A stretch of 64,000 nt of DNA from Aestuariibius sp. HNIBRBA575 (GTDB lineage: Bacteria; Pseudomonadota; Alphaproteobacteria; Rhodobacterales; Rhodobacteraceae). A program made the position numbers and the translations under genes. The notes beneath the pieces were generated by a model. It was not told where the DNA came from. It made no database searches and was given only the letters and a program-made list of their open reading frames with translations. Positions 37,979 to 46,020 of this stretch are shown one piece after another. The number at the start of each line of letters is the position of its first letter. Positions within the stretch are counted from its first letter, which is position 1. The stretch spans positions 461,501 to 525,500 of the forward strand of contig NZ_CP162414.1 of the NCBI RefSeq assembly GCF_040932005.1. The letters are read 5' to 3'.

Positions 37979-38586
37979 CTATGAGGTCGGGAATTGAGCT
38001 GCACACAAAACAACTTGGCGCGATGGCGCCGAGTGGTTTCTTTTTCGCCCTTCATATTCGTTTTGCATTGCCATTGTTACACCATCAGTCCTTTCCGCAG
38101 GAATGGGCCGACAAATATACAGAGGAGGTCTATGCGCTTCGAGATCCGATCATTGCCTGGGGGTTTAGTGAGGTTGGATCAAAACGATGGAGCGAAATTA
38201 CGATTCCTGACCCGTTCGATATATTCGGACAGGCTGCGGAACACGGTATGATTTATGGTCTTGCTGTATCTTGTGGGCATATGAAATCACGCACGATTGC
38301 ATCTGCTGCACGTGCGGATCGCGAATTCACCGATGATGAAATCACCGAATTCGCCCGACTTATACAAATGCTGCATGACATCACCGAGCCCCCGAAGTCC
38401 TTGACGGACGCCCAAATCGAGGCCCTGCGATTAATCGCCGAGGGGGACCGTCACGCAGCTGCCGCCGCGAAACTGAATATTTCAGAAAGTGCGTTAAAGG
38501 CACGTCTTACCTCTGCTCGGAATTCGCTCTTGGCCCGTACAACGGCCGAAGCAATTCAGCGGGCGCGGGATTACAGGCTGCTCTGA
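37975..38586 (+). CDS. LuxR-family quorum-sensing regulator
   Basis: 203 residues if started at ATG 37975; ATG 37981 is an alternative, and neither has a clear Shine-Dalgarno. N-terminal autoinducer-binding domain: FALHIRF strand, EWADKYTEEVYALRDPIIAWGF region (conserved Trp-Tyr-Asp-Pro-Trp pattern), then the C-terminal helix-turn-helix (LTDAQIEALRLIAEGDRHAAAAAKLNISESALKARL). It binds an acyl-homoserine lactone and lux-box DNA. The luxI gene lies 61 bases downstream on the same strand, probably one operon. The dyad overlapping the start suggests self-regulation or control of the divergent ORF. Confidence 0.85.
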   Translation: MSMRSGIELHTKQLGAMAPSGFFFALHIRFALPLLHHQSFPQEWADKYTEEVYALRDPIIAWGFSEVGSKRWSEITIPDPFDIFGQAAEHGMIYGLAVSCGHMKSRTIASAARADREFTDDEITEFARLIQMLHDITEPPKSLTDAQIEALRLIAEGDRHAAAAAKLNISESALKARLTSARNSLLARTTAEAIQRARDYRLL

Positions 38587-38605
38587 CGCCCATCGGGGAT
38601 CTTCA

Positions 38606-38631
38606 GCAGGGTTGTGTATCCCTAACCCTGC
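38606..38631 (+). repeat. Inverted repeat just upstream of luxI
   Basis: Perfect 8-bp arms GCAGGGTT and AACCCTGC around a 10-base spacer, ending three bases before AGGAG, the luxI ribosome-binding site. As RNA it could fold and modulate initiation; as DNA it could be a second regulator site. Confidence 0.5.
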
Positions 38632-38647
38632 CTGGAGGAGAAACCCC

Positions 38648-39238
38648 ATGCAATCCACGACCCTTTCTTTTGCCAACATGCACAACCATGGCGAACTTTT
38701 CGCGAATATTTTTCGCGCACGACGCGAATCATTCATTGTTCAGCGTCAATGGAACCTGCCCGAAACCATGGGCATGGAATATGACCAATACGACACGCCC
38801 GTGTCCCGTTGGTTGGCTGTCCACAGCGATTGTGGTCAGGTTCTGGCCGGCCTGCGGCTGACGCCCACAACGGCCAAATGCGGCATGTATTCCTATATGA
38901 TCCGCGATGCGCAAAACGGGCTATTGGATTCGATCCCGTCGGATCTGTTGTATCAATCAGCACCAATTGATCCCCAAACATGGGAGGTAACGCGCGGGTT
39001 TATCACCGCTGATCTGCCCGCAGCCCAACGTCAAAAGGTGCGGATGAAGCTGGTTTTGGAAATGCTGCGCACCAGTCGCACCGAAGGCATTAGCCGTATG
39101 ATCGCGCTGCTGCCGTCCAATTGGGGCCGGTGGGCGTCGCGGTGCCGTCTAGAAATGCAGCCCGCTGGGCGCAACATGAATATGGGCGGCATTGATTATC
39201 AGGCCGTTTGGATCGATTTCTCGACTCAACTGCATTAA
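38648..39238 (+). CDS. LuxI-family acyl-homoserine lactone synthase
   Basis: 196 residues from ATG 38648 (GGAGGAG upstream). All core catalytic residues of LuxI proteins are in place: Arg25, Phe29, Trp35, Asp46, Asp49, Arg70, Glu113 and Arg116 (motifs RRESF, QWNLP, DQYD, GLRL, WEVTR). It makes the signal from SAM and acyl-ACP. Chain length cannot be read. Paired with the LuxR regulator, so a complete quorum-sensing unit. Confidence 0.9.
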   Translation: MQSTTLSFANMHNHGELFANIFRARRESFIVQRQWNLPETMGMEYDQYDTPVSRWLAVHSDCGQVLAGLRLTPTTAKCGMYSYMIRDAQNGLLDSIPSDLLYQSAPIDPQTWEVTRGFITADLPAAQRQKVRMKLVLEMLRTSRTEGISRMIALLPSNWGRWASRCRLEMQPAGRNMNMGGIDYQAVWIDFSTQLH

Positions 39239-39298
39239 TTGCCCCTTTTTGTCCGGGGGGATATGGCGCAGATCGGGCAGGACGCATAGGTTGCGACT

Positions 39299-40609
39299 AT
39301 GCCCGATCTATTCAATCAATCCGCATCTGAACCTGTCGTTACTGGACCCCGTCCTTTGGCGGATCGGTTGCGTCCGCAAAAACTGTCAGATGTGATTGGC
39401 CAGAGCCAAGTATTGGGCCCTGATGCTCCTTTGGGGGTGATGTTGTCATCCGGGTCATTGTCGTCTTTGGTGTTCTGGGGGCCACCGGGCGTGGGCAAAA
39501 CCACCATCGCGCGTTTGCTGGCCGATGAAACCGATCTGCATTTCGTTCAGATATCGGCGATTTTCACCGGGATGCCGGACCTGCGCAAAGTGTTCGAAGG
39601 CGCGAAAATTCGGCGTCAGAACGGGCAGGGGACGTTGCTGTTTGTGGATGAAATCCACCGGTTCAACAAAGCCCAACAAGACGGGTTTTTACCCCATATG
39701 GAAGACGGCACCATCCTGTTGGTGGGCGCTACGACCGAAAACCCATCCTTTGAATTAAACGCCGCGGTCCTAAGCCGGTCGCAAGTGTTGGTTCTGGAAC
39801 GGCTGGACAATGATGACCTTGAAAAACTGGCCAAACGCGCCGAAGCCGAGCTGGACCGCAGGTTGCCGCTGGACGCACGTGCGCGCGGGCAATTGCTGGA
39901 TATGGCGGATGGGGACGGGCGCGCGCTGCTTAACCTGATCGAACAGGTCGCCGCATGGAAAGTTGACACAGACCTGACCCCCGAACAATTGGCCAAACGG
40001 CTGATGAAACGGGCGGCGAAATACGACAAAGACGGCGACGAACATTACAATTTGATTTCGGCCTTGCATAAATCGGTGCGGGGATCTGACCCGGATGCGG
40101 CCCTATATTGGTATGCGCGCATGTTAGAAGGCGGCGAAGACCCACGTTATCTGGCCCGCCGTCTAACCCGGATGGCCGTCGAAGATATCGCATTGGCGGA
40201 CCCGCAGGCGCAGGGCATTTGCCTGCAAGCGTGGGAAACCTATGAACGTTTAGGCAGCCCCGAAGGCGAATTGGCATTGGCGCAGGCGGTGATCTATCTG
40301 GCGCTGGCCCCAAAAACCAACGCCGGTTACGCCGCCTACAAAGCGGCGCGTGTTGCGGCCAAATCCACCGGGTCCGAACCACCGCCCAAACATATCCTGA
40401 ACGCGGCTACATCCTTGATGGAGGATCAGGGATATGGCGCTGGCTATGCCTATGATCACGACGCCGAAGACGGGTTTTCAGGTCAGAACTATTTCCCCGA
40501 CACGATGGAGCGCCCTAAATTCTACGATCCCGTGGATCGCGGCTTTGAACGGGACCTGAAAAAACGGGTCGACTATTTCGCCAAGCTGCGGGCCAAGCGC
40601 AACGGTTGA
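39299..40609 (+). CDS. rarA: RarA (MgsA) AAA ATPase
   Basis: 436 residues. Replication-associated recombination protein: Walker A GPPGVGKTT near 61-69, Walker B LLFVDEIHRF near 111-120, then the C-terminal helical domain with ALKHS/LAPKTNAGY-type region and the KHILNAATSLMEDQGYGAGYAYDHD block. It acts at stalled forks. No close operon link to luxI is evident; the 60-base gap holds no clear terminator. Confidence 0.93.
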   Translation: MPDLFNQSASEPVVTGPRPLADRLRPQKLSDVIGQSQVLGPDAPLGVMLSSGSLSSLVFWGPPGVGKTTIARLLADETDLHFVQISAIFTGMPDLRKVFEGAKIRRQNGQGTLLFVDEIHRFNKAQQDGFLPHMEDGTILLVGATTENPSFELNAAVLSRSQVLVLERLDNDDLEKLAKRAEAELDRRLPLDARARGQLLDMADGDGRALLNLIEQVAAWKVDTDLTPEQLAKRLMKRAAKYDKDGDEHYNLISALHKSVRGSDPDAALYWYARMLEGGEDPRYLARRLTRMAVEDIALADPQAQGICLQAWETYERLGSPEGELALAQAVIYLALAPKTNAGYAAYKAARVAAKSTGSEPPPKHILNAATSLMEDQGYGAGYAYDHDAEDGFSGQNYFPDTMERPKFYDPVDRGFERDLKKRVDYFAKLRAKRNG

Positions 40610-40640
40610 CTCTTGGCGCGGGCAGGGTCACTAGCAGCCC

Positions 40641-41018
40641 ATGTTTTTAACGCTGCTTCAAGTTGCCCTTGGCGGGGCCATCGGTGCATCCGCTCGGTAT
40701 CTGACCTCGGTTGGGGTTGGACGGCTGTTTGGGACGGGGTTCCCATGGGCCACGATTGGGGTGAACGTGATCGGATCGTTTTTGATGGGCGTTCTGATCG
40801 TCGCGTTGGCGCATTTTTCACAGACCCGTTTGGGGCCGTTTTTGATGACGGGCATCCTGGGCGGGTTCACGACGTTTTCAGCGTTTTCATTGGATGCGGT
40901 CGCGCTCTATGAACGCGGACAGATCGGCGCGGCCGGTCTTTATGTAATTGCTTCGGTTGTGGTGTCGCTTGCGGCGCTGGCATTGGGGCTTTGGATCACA
41001 AGAGGGGCCCTGCAATGA
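40641..41018 (+). CDS. crcB: CrcB/Fluc fluoride channel
   Basis: 125 residues, four hydrophobic helices. GAIGASARYLTSVGVGRLFG and GGFTTFSAFSLD are the family marks. It exports fluoride from the cell. No fluoride riboswitch is seen; the gene is four bases overlapped by the pseudouridine synthase gene. Confidence 0.93.
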   Translation: MFLTLLQVALGGAIGASARYLTSVGVGRLFGTGFPWATIGVNVIGSFLMGVLIVALAHFSQTRLGPFLMTGILGGFTTFSAFSLDAVALYERGQIGAAGLYVIASVVVSLAALALGLWITRGALQ

Positions 41019-42061
41019 GTGGCGTTCAACAAATCACAGTGGCCCCGGACGAAGACGATCAGCGCATTGATCGCTGGCTGCGCAAGCGGTTTCCAAACGT
41101 CACGCAGGGCCGTATTGAAAAAATGTGCCGCAAAGGCGAATTGCGTCTGGATGGCGGTCGGGTGAAATCCAACACGCGGGTAGCAGCGGGTCAAACGGTG
41201 CGTATTCCACCGATTGCAGATGTGGACAAACCCGCGCCGTTGCCGTTCAAACAACGGATCAGCGATGCGGATACCAAACTGATCCAATCCTGCGTCATCT
41301 ACAAAGATGACCATATCATCGCGCTGAACAAACCCCCCGGTTTGCCCAGCCAAGGCGGCAGCAAACAGACCCGACATGTGGATGGTTTGGCTGAAATGCT
41401 GAAATTCGGCTACGAAGACAAACCCCGTCTGGTGCATCGGTTGGACAAAGACACATCCGGTGTTTTGCTGTTGGCGCGCACGCGGTTGGTGGCCAAATCC
41501 CTGACGGATGCCTTCCGGTCCCGAGAAACCCGCAAAATTTACTGGGCTGCGGTCGCTGGGGTGCCTTATCCCCGACTGGGCAAGATCAAATATGGTCTGG
41601 TCAAAGCCCCCGGTCACGGACGCGGCGGTGAAAACGAAAAAATGCGCTGCATTCACCCGGCCGAAGTGCAGACTACGCCCGATGCCAAACGTGCCGAAAC
41701 CGATTATGCGGTGATGACCACGTTGGGGCCGCGGGCGTCTTGGGTGGCGTTGATCCCGATCACGGGCCGCACGCACCAGTTGCGCGCGCATATGGCCGAA
41801 ATGGGTCATCCGATCGCAGGCGATGGCAAATATGGCGGCACTGGTCAGGAAAACCTTGGTGATGGCTGGGGCGCGGGGCTGGGCGGTGAACTGACCAAGA
41901 AACTGCAACTGCATGCGCGGTCGATCACCATCACCCATCCTGTGACCCGCAAAGAGCTGACGATCACCGCCGGTCTGCCCGAACATATGAAACGCACATG
42001 GGATTACGTCGGTTGGAGCGAAGGCGACGTGCCGGCCGACCCGTTTGAGGACATGATGTAA
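41015..42061 (+). CDS. RluC/RluD-type pseudouridine synthase
   Basis: 348 residues from ATG 41015, overlapping the crcB stop (ATGA); longer readings in frame overlap crcB. N-terminal S4 domain (IDRWLRKRFPNVTQGRIEKM, about 17-60), then the catalytic HRLDKDTSGVLLLART motif (Asp nucleophile near 146). It modifies uridines in 23S rRNA; which site is unclear. It ends in a one-base overlap with the HAD gene. Confidence 0.9.
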   Translation: MSGVQQITVAPDEDDQRIDRWLRKRFPNVTQGRIEKMCRKGELRLDGGRVKSNTRVAAGQTVRIPPIADVDKPAPLPFKQRISDADTKLIQSCVIYKDDHIIALNKPPGLPSQGGSKQTRHVDGLAEMLKFGYEDKPRLVHRLDKDTSGVLLLARTRLVAKSLTDAFRSRETRKIYWAAVAGVPYPRLGKIKYGLVKAPGHGRGGENEKMRCIHPAEVQTTPDAKRAETDYAVMTTLGPRASWVALIPITGRTHQLRAHMAEMGHPIAGDGKYGGTGQENLGDGWGAGLGGELTKKLQLHARSITITHPVTRKELTITAGLPEHMKRTWDYVGWSEGDVPADPFEDMM

Positions 42062-42729
42062 TGAGTGATCTGCGTCTGGTGATTTTTGATGTCGATGGCA
42101 CGTTGGTCGACAGCCAAGCGGATATTGCAGGGGCGATGCGGCTCAGCTTTGCGGCGGCGGGTCTGCCTGCGCCGACCCATGACGATGTCCTGTCGATTGT
42201 CGGTTTGTCCCTGCCCGAAGCGATGCGGTTGCTGCATCCCAGCGGCGCGGATGCCGATATTGATCGATTGGTCGTGGGCTACAAAGACGCCTATATGACG
42301 CTGCGCGCGGAAATCGGGGCAGATCAAAGCAGCCCGCTTTATCCCGGTGTGCGTCAGGTTCTGGATGATCTGAAGGCCCGCGATGATGTGCTGTTGGCAC
42401 TGGCCACAGGCAAATCGAAACGGGGGCTGGATAAATTGATCGAGGGCCACCAGCTGCATGGATATTTCCAAAGCCAGCAAGTGTCGGATTTTCACCCATC
42501 CAAGCCCAACCCGTCGATGATTTTCACCGCCATGTCCGAGTGTGGCGTCGACGCGGCCCAAACCGTGATGGTTGGGGATACGACGTTTGACATGGATATG
42601 GCCCGCGCGGCCAAGGTGCCGGGAATCGGGGTCGATTGGGGATATCATCCTGCTGAAATGCTGGGCACGCCGCACATAATTTCACACATGTCCCAATTGC
42701 CGGGATTGCTGCCAAAAATCTGGGGATAA
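42061..42729 (+). CDS. HAD-superfamily phosphatase (phosphoglycolate-phosphatase-like)
   Basis: 222 residues. Motif I FDVDGTLVDS (near 8-17), motif II TGKS near 117-120, and motif IV GDTTFDMDMA near 168-177, with a helical cap. Substrate not determinable; a phosphoglycolate-like phosphate is common for this group. Coupled to the pseudouridine synthase and three bases from ATP12. Confidence 0.85.
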   Translation: MSDLRLVIFDVDGTLVDSQADIAGAMRLSFAAAGLPAPTHDDVLSIVGLSLPEAMRLLHPSGADADIDRLVVGYKDAYMTLRAEIGADQSSPLYPGVRQVLDDLKARDDVLLALATGKSKRGLDKLIEGHQLHGYFQSQQVSDFHPSKPNPSMIFTAMSECGVDAAQTVMVGDTTFDMDMARAAKVPGIGVDWGYHPAEMLGTPHIISHMSQLPGLLPKIWG

Positions 42730-42731
42730 AA

Positions 42732-43442
42732 ATGAGCGAATGGAAAGCCAAGCGGTTTTGGAAGACCGCGAATGCGCAATCTATAGAGGGTGGGTTCGGT
42801 ATTTTTCTGGATGACCGTCCCGTGAAAACCCCGGCCAAGGCGTCACTGGTGGTGCCAACCCATGCATTGGCCACTGAAATCGCCCGCGAATGGGACGCCC
42901 AGGACGAAAAAATCGATCCGACCACGATGCCCGTCACCCGTGCGGCCAATGCGGCCATCGACAAAGTCACCAAAGACTTTGTTGCGGTGGTCGAAATGAT
43001 CGCGGAATACGGCGGGTCTGATTTGTTGTGCTACCGCGCCTCTGACCCGTCAGAACTGATCGCCCGCCAAGCCGCAGCCTGGGATCCCCTATTGGATTGG
43101 GCCGCAGAGGAATTCGGCGGCCGTTTGGCGATTGGCCATGGTGTCATGCATGTGACCCAAGACCCCGCCTTGTTGTCGACTTTGCGCGAAGGGGTGGCTG
43201 ACTTGTCTGCCTTTTCGCTCACGGGATTCTACGATCTGGTGCAAATTTCGGGCTCACTGATTCTCGCTTTTGCGGTAATTCGCGGCAGAATCGACCCAGT
43301 TGACGCTTGGTTAACTTCTCGAATTGATGAAGACTGGCAGATCGAACAATGGGGCCATGATGACGAAGCAGACGCGATGTCAGCGGTAAAACAGAGCGCA
43401 TTTTTGGACGCTGCACGCTTTTATCAGCTTACAAACGACTGA
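42732..43442 (+). CDS. ATP12-family F1-ATPase assembly chaperone
   Basis: 236 residues. The ATP12 signatures are KRFWKTANAQSIEGGFGIFLDDRPVKTPAKASLVVP near 6-41 and LLDWAAEEFGG near 117-127. In mitochondria and alphaproteobacteria these proteins hold F1 alpha for assembly. It ends the crcB-rlu-HAD-ATP12 operon. Confidence 0.92.
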   Translation: MSEWKAKRFWKTANAQSIEGGFGIFLDDRPVKTPAKASLVVPTHALATEIAREWDAQDEKIDPTTMPVTRAANAAIDKVTKDFVAVVEMIAEYGGSDLLCYRASDPSELIARQAAAWDPLLDWAAEEFGGRLAIGHGVMHVTQDPALLSTLREGVADLSAFSLTGFYDLVQISGSLILAFAVIRGRIDPVDAWLTSRIDEDWQIEQWGHDDEADAMSAVKQSAFLDAARFYQLTND

Positions 43443-43656
43443 TCGGTTTCCGCTCACAGTTAAAACTCCTGCGAACTGAAGGTTTTTTAGGAAAAACGGT
43501 TATCGTAATTTGTGATACACCACTTGACCTTTTTCAATGAATTCGCCCAATCTGGCGACGTCGAGGAAAAATTCCCCGAACAACACTGTCCCAAATCGGG
43601 AGAGTAGAAAAATAATCACCTCCGGGGATGGGGGTGAAACTCAGGAAGAGGTATCT

Positions 43657-44673
43657 ATGATGAAATCCGTATTCTACGGCGCTTTGGCTGTTGCTGGGCT
43701 TGCTGCTGGCGCATCCGCTGCTGCAACGCTTGATGATGTTAAAGCGCGTGGTAGCTTGAACTGTGGCGTGACCACCGGTCTCGTTGGGTTTGCTGCCCCT
43801 GACGCAAACGGTGTTTGGAATGGTTTTGACGTTGGCGTTTGTCGCGCTGTTGCGGCCGCTGTTTTTGGCGATCCAACTGCTGTTGAGTTTGTACCAACCA
43901 CGGGTCAAACACGTTTCACAGCTTTGGCGTCCAACCAGATCGACATGCTGGCACGTAACACCACGTGGACATTCTCCCGTGATGTCGACTTGAAATTCGA
44001 ATTTGTTGGCGTGAACTACTATGACGGCCAAGGCTTCATGGTTCCACGTGAACTGGGCGTAACGTCCGCTAAGGAACTGGACGGCGCGACCGTTTGTATT
44101 CAGACCGGGACCACCACCGAGCTGAACCTTGCTGACTTCTTCCGCACAAATAACATCAGCTACGAGCCTGTGCCGATTGAAACAAACGCAGAAGCACAGC
44201 AGCAGTATCTGGCTGGTGCTTGTGACGTGTACACAACGGACGCTTCTGGTCTGGCCGCGACTCGTGCCACATTCGAAGATCCAGCAGCACATGTTCTGCT
44301 GCCAGAAATCATCTCCAAAGAGCCACTGGGCCCGCTTGTTCGTCACGGCGACAGCGAATGGGGTGATATCGTTCGTTGGACATTGAACGCGCTGATCTCT
44401 GCAGAAGAGCTGGGTATCACATCCGCAAACATCGAAGAGTTGACTGCTGGTACAGACAACCCAGAAATCAACCGTCTGCTGGGCACCGAAGGTGAACTGG
44501 GCGCGATGCTGGGTCTGGACGCTGACTGGGCGAAAAATGCTGTAATGGCAGGCGGCAACTACGGTGAGCTGTTTGAAAAGAACATTGGTGAGAATTCGCC
44601 AATTGGTCTGGCCCGTGGTCTGAACGCACCATGGACCGAAGGTGGTCTGATCTACTCCCCACCTTTCCGCTAA
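43657..44673 (+). CDS. aapJ: Amino-acid-binding protein AapJ
   Basis: 338 residues from ATG 43657 (AGGAAGAGG upstream; the longer reading from 43537 has no signal peptide). Signal peptide MMKSVFYGALAVAGLAAGASA. It is the periplasmic solute-binding protein for a general L-amino-acid ABC transporter: GSLNCGVTTGLVGF and FDVGVCRAVAAAVFGDP are family-type. It is followed by a terminator-like hairpin that would allow more binding protein than permease to be made. Confidence 0.95.
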   Translation: MMKSVFYGALAVAGLAAGASAAATLDDVKARGSLNCGVTTGLVGFAAPDANGVWNGFDVGVCRAVAAAVFGDPTAVEFVPTTGQTRFTALASNQIDMLARNTTWTFSRDVDLKFEFVGVNYYDGQGFMVPRELGVTSAKELDGATVCIQTGTTTELNLADFFRTNNISYEPVPIETNAEAQQQYLAGACDVYTTDASGLAATRATFEDPAAHVLLPEIISKEPLGPLVRHGDSEWGDIVRWTLNALISAEELGITSANIEELTAGTDNPEINRLLGTEGELGAMLGLDADWAKNAVMAGGNYGELFEKNIGENSPIGLARGLNAPWTEGGLIYSPPFR

Positions 44674-44683
44674 AATCTAAGGA

Positions 44684-44714
44684 AGGGGCGCGGATTTCAC
44701 TCCGCGCCCTTTTT
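44684..44714 (+). terminator. Hairpin between aapJ and aapQ
   Basis: A 9-bp stem GGGCGCGGA / TCCGCGCCC with TTTCAC loop and a T5 run. Placed right after the binding-protein gene, it probably gives partial termination or protects the aapJ mRNA. Confidence 0.8.
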
Positions 44715-44806
44715 CCTTCTTCTCCAAGATTATTGAGTCTCCGAGGACGTGAAGCCGAAACAATCGGCACATGATCCCCGTGAACGGAGACCTAGGGAGT
44801 TACACA

Positions 44807-46018
44807 ATGTCCATTACAACGGACCTGCCGAAAGAAAGCTTTCGGCTCAGTCAGCTTATCTATGATACACGTTACCGGTCGATGACGATCCAGTTCGTGG
44901 TTCTGGTTATGCTGGTTCTTTGCTTTGCTTGGCTTGGCAACAACACGGTTCAAAACTTGTCCGCGCAGGGCAAAGATTTTGACTTTGGGTTTTTGACCCA
45001 ATCCGCCGGTTACGACATCAACCAAAAACTGATCGAATACGATAACCAGATGTCGCATGGACGTGCGGCGATGGTTGGTATTCTGAACACTATTCTGGTG
45101 GCGGTGCTCGGCTGTATTTCGGCGACAATCATCGGTGTGGTCGCAGGGGTTCTGCGTCTGTCCAACAACTGGCTCGTTGGTCGGTTGATGACCGTCTACG
45201 TCGAAGGTTTCCGCAACGTGCCTTTGCTGCTGTGGATCATGCTGATCTTTGCAATCGTCAACGAAAGCCTGCCACACCCACGGGAATTCAAAGAAGGCGG
45301 AAGCGCCTCGATGTTGTGGGAAAGCGTCGCATTCACCCGCCAGGGCACATTCTTGCCGGCTCCGGTTTGGGGGTCTGGATCGGGCGTATTGCTGACAATT
45401 TTGGCGCTGTCGATTGTCGGGATCATCGTATTCCGCCGCTATGCACGGACCCGTCAGGAACAAACCGGTGACATTTTGCCCGTGACTTGGGTCACATTGG
45501 GGCTGTTGATCGTACCAACCTTGTTGGCGTTCTTTGTTCTGGGCCGTCCTGTTTCACTGGATTACCCAGAAATCTCACGCTTTAACTTTACGGGTGGCGC
45601 AAAGATCCTGAACTCTTTGATCGCGCTTTGGTTGGCGCTGACATTGTACACGGGTGCCTTTATTGCTGAAATCGTGCGTGCCGGGATCATGGCCGTTTCC
45701 AAAGGCCAGACCGAAGCGGCAAGCGCGCTGGGTTTGCGTCCAAAACGGACAATGAACCTGGTTGTTTTGCCACAGGCCATGCGGGTGATTATCCCGCCGC
45801 TGATTTCGCAATTCCTGAACCTGACCAAAAACTCATCGCTGGCGATTGCGGTTGGTTACATGGATGTGCGCGCCACATTGGGCGGCATTACCATCAACCA
45901 AACCGGTCGCGAACTTGAGGGAATGTTGCTGATGGGACTGTTCTATCTGGTTCTCAGCATCGTGATTTCGACGGCGATGAATATGTACAACAACAGCGTT
46001 AAGCTGAAGGAGCGGTAA
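44807..46018 (+). CDS. aapQ: Amino-acid ABC permease AapQ
   Basis: 403 residues from ATG 44807 (MSITTDLPKESFRLSQLIY), GGGAG upstream. About eight hydrophobic helices, with the EAA-like TEAASALGLRPKRTMNLVVLPQA motif near 299-321. It is half of the channel with AapM. Standard size for AapQ/BztB. The stop is two bases from aapM. Confidence 0.93.
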   Translation: MSITTDLPKESFRLSQLIYDTRYRSMTIQFVVLVMLVLCFAWLGNNTVQNLSAQGKDFDFGFLTQSAGYDINQKLIEYDNQMSHGRAAMVGILNTILVAVLGCISATIIGVVAGVLRLSNNWLVGRLMTVYVEGFRNVPLLLWIMLIFAIVNESLPHPREFKEGGSASMLWESVAFTRQGTFLPAPVWGSGSGVLLTILALSIVGIIVFRRYARTRQEQTGDILPVTWVTLGLLIVPTLLAFFVLGRPVSLDYPEISRFNFTGGAKILNSLIALWLALTLYTGAFIAEIVRAGIMAVSKGQTEAASALGLRPKRTMNLVVLPQAMRVIIPPLISQFLNLTKNSSLAIAVGYMDVRATLGGITINQTGRELEGMLLMGLFYLVLSIVISTAMNMYNNSVKLKER

Positions 46019-46020
46019 AG

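Noticed and set aside
40613..40641. Fluoride riboswitch before crcB
   Set aside because: Only 31 bases separate rarA and crcB, too little for the known aptamer.
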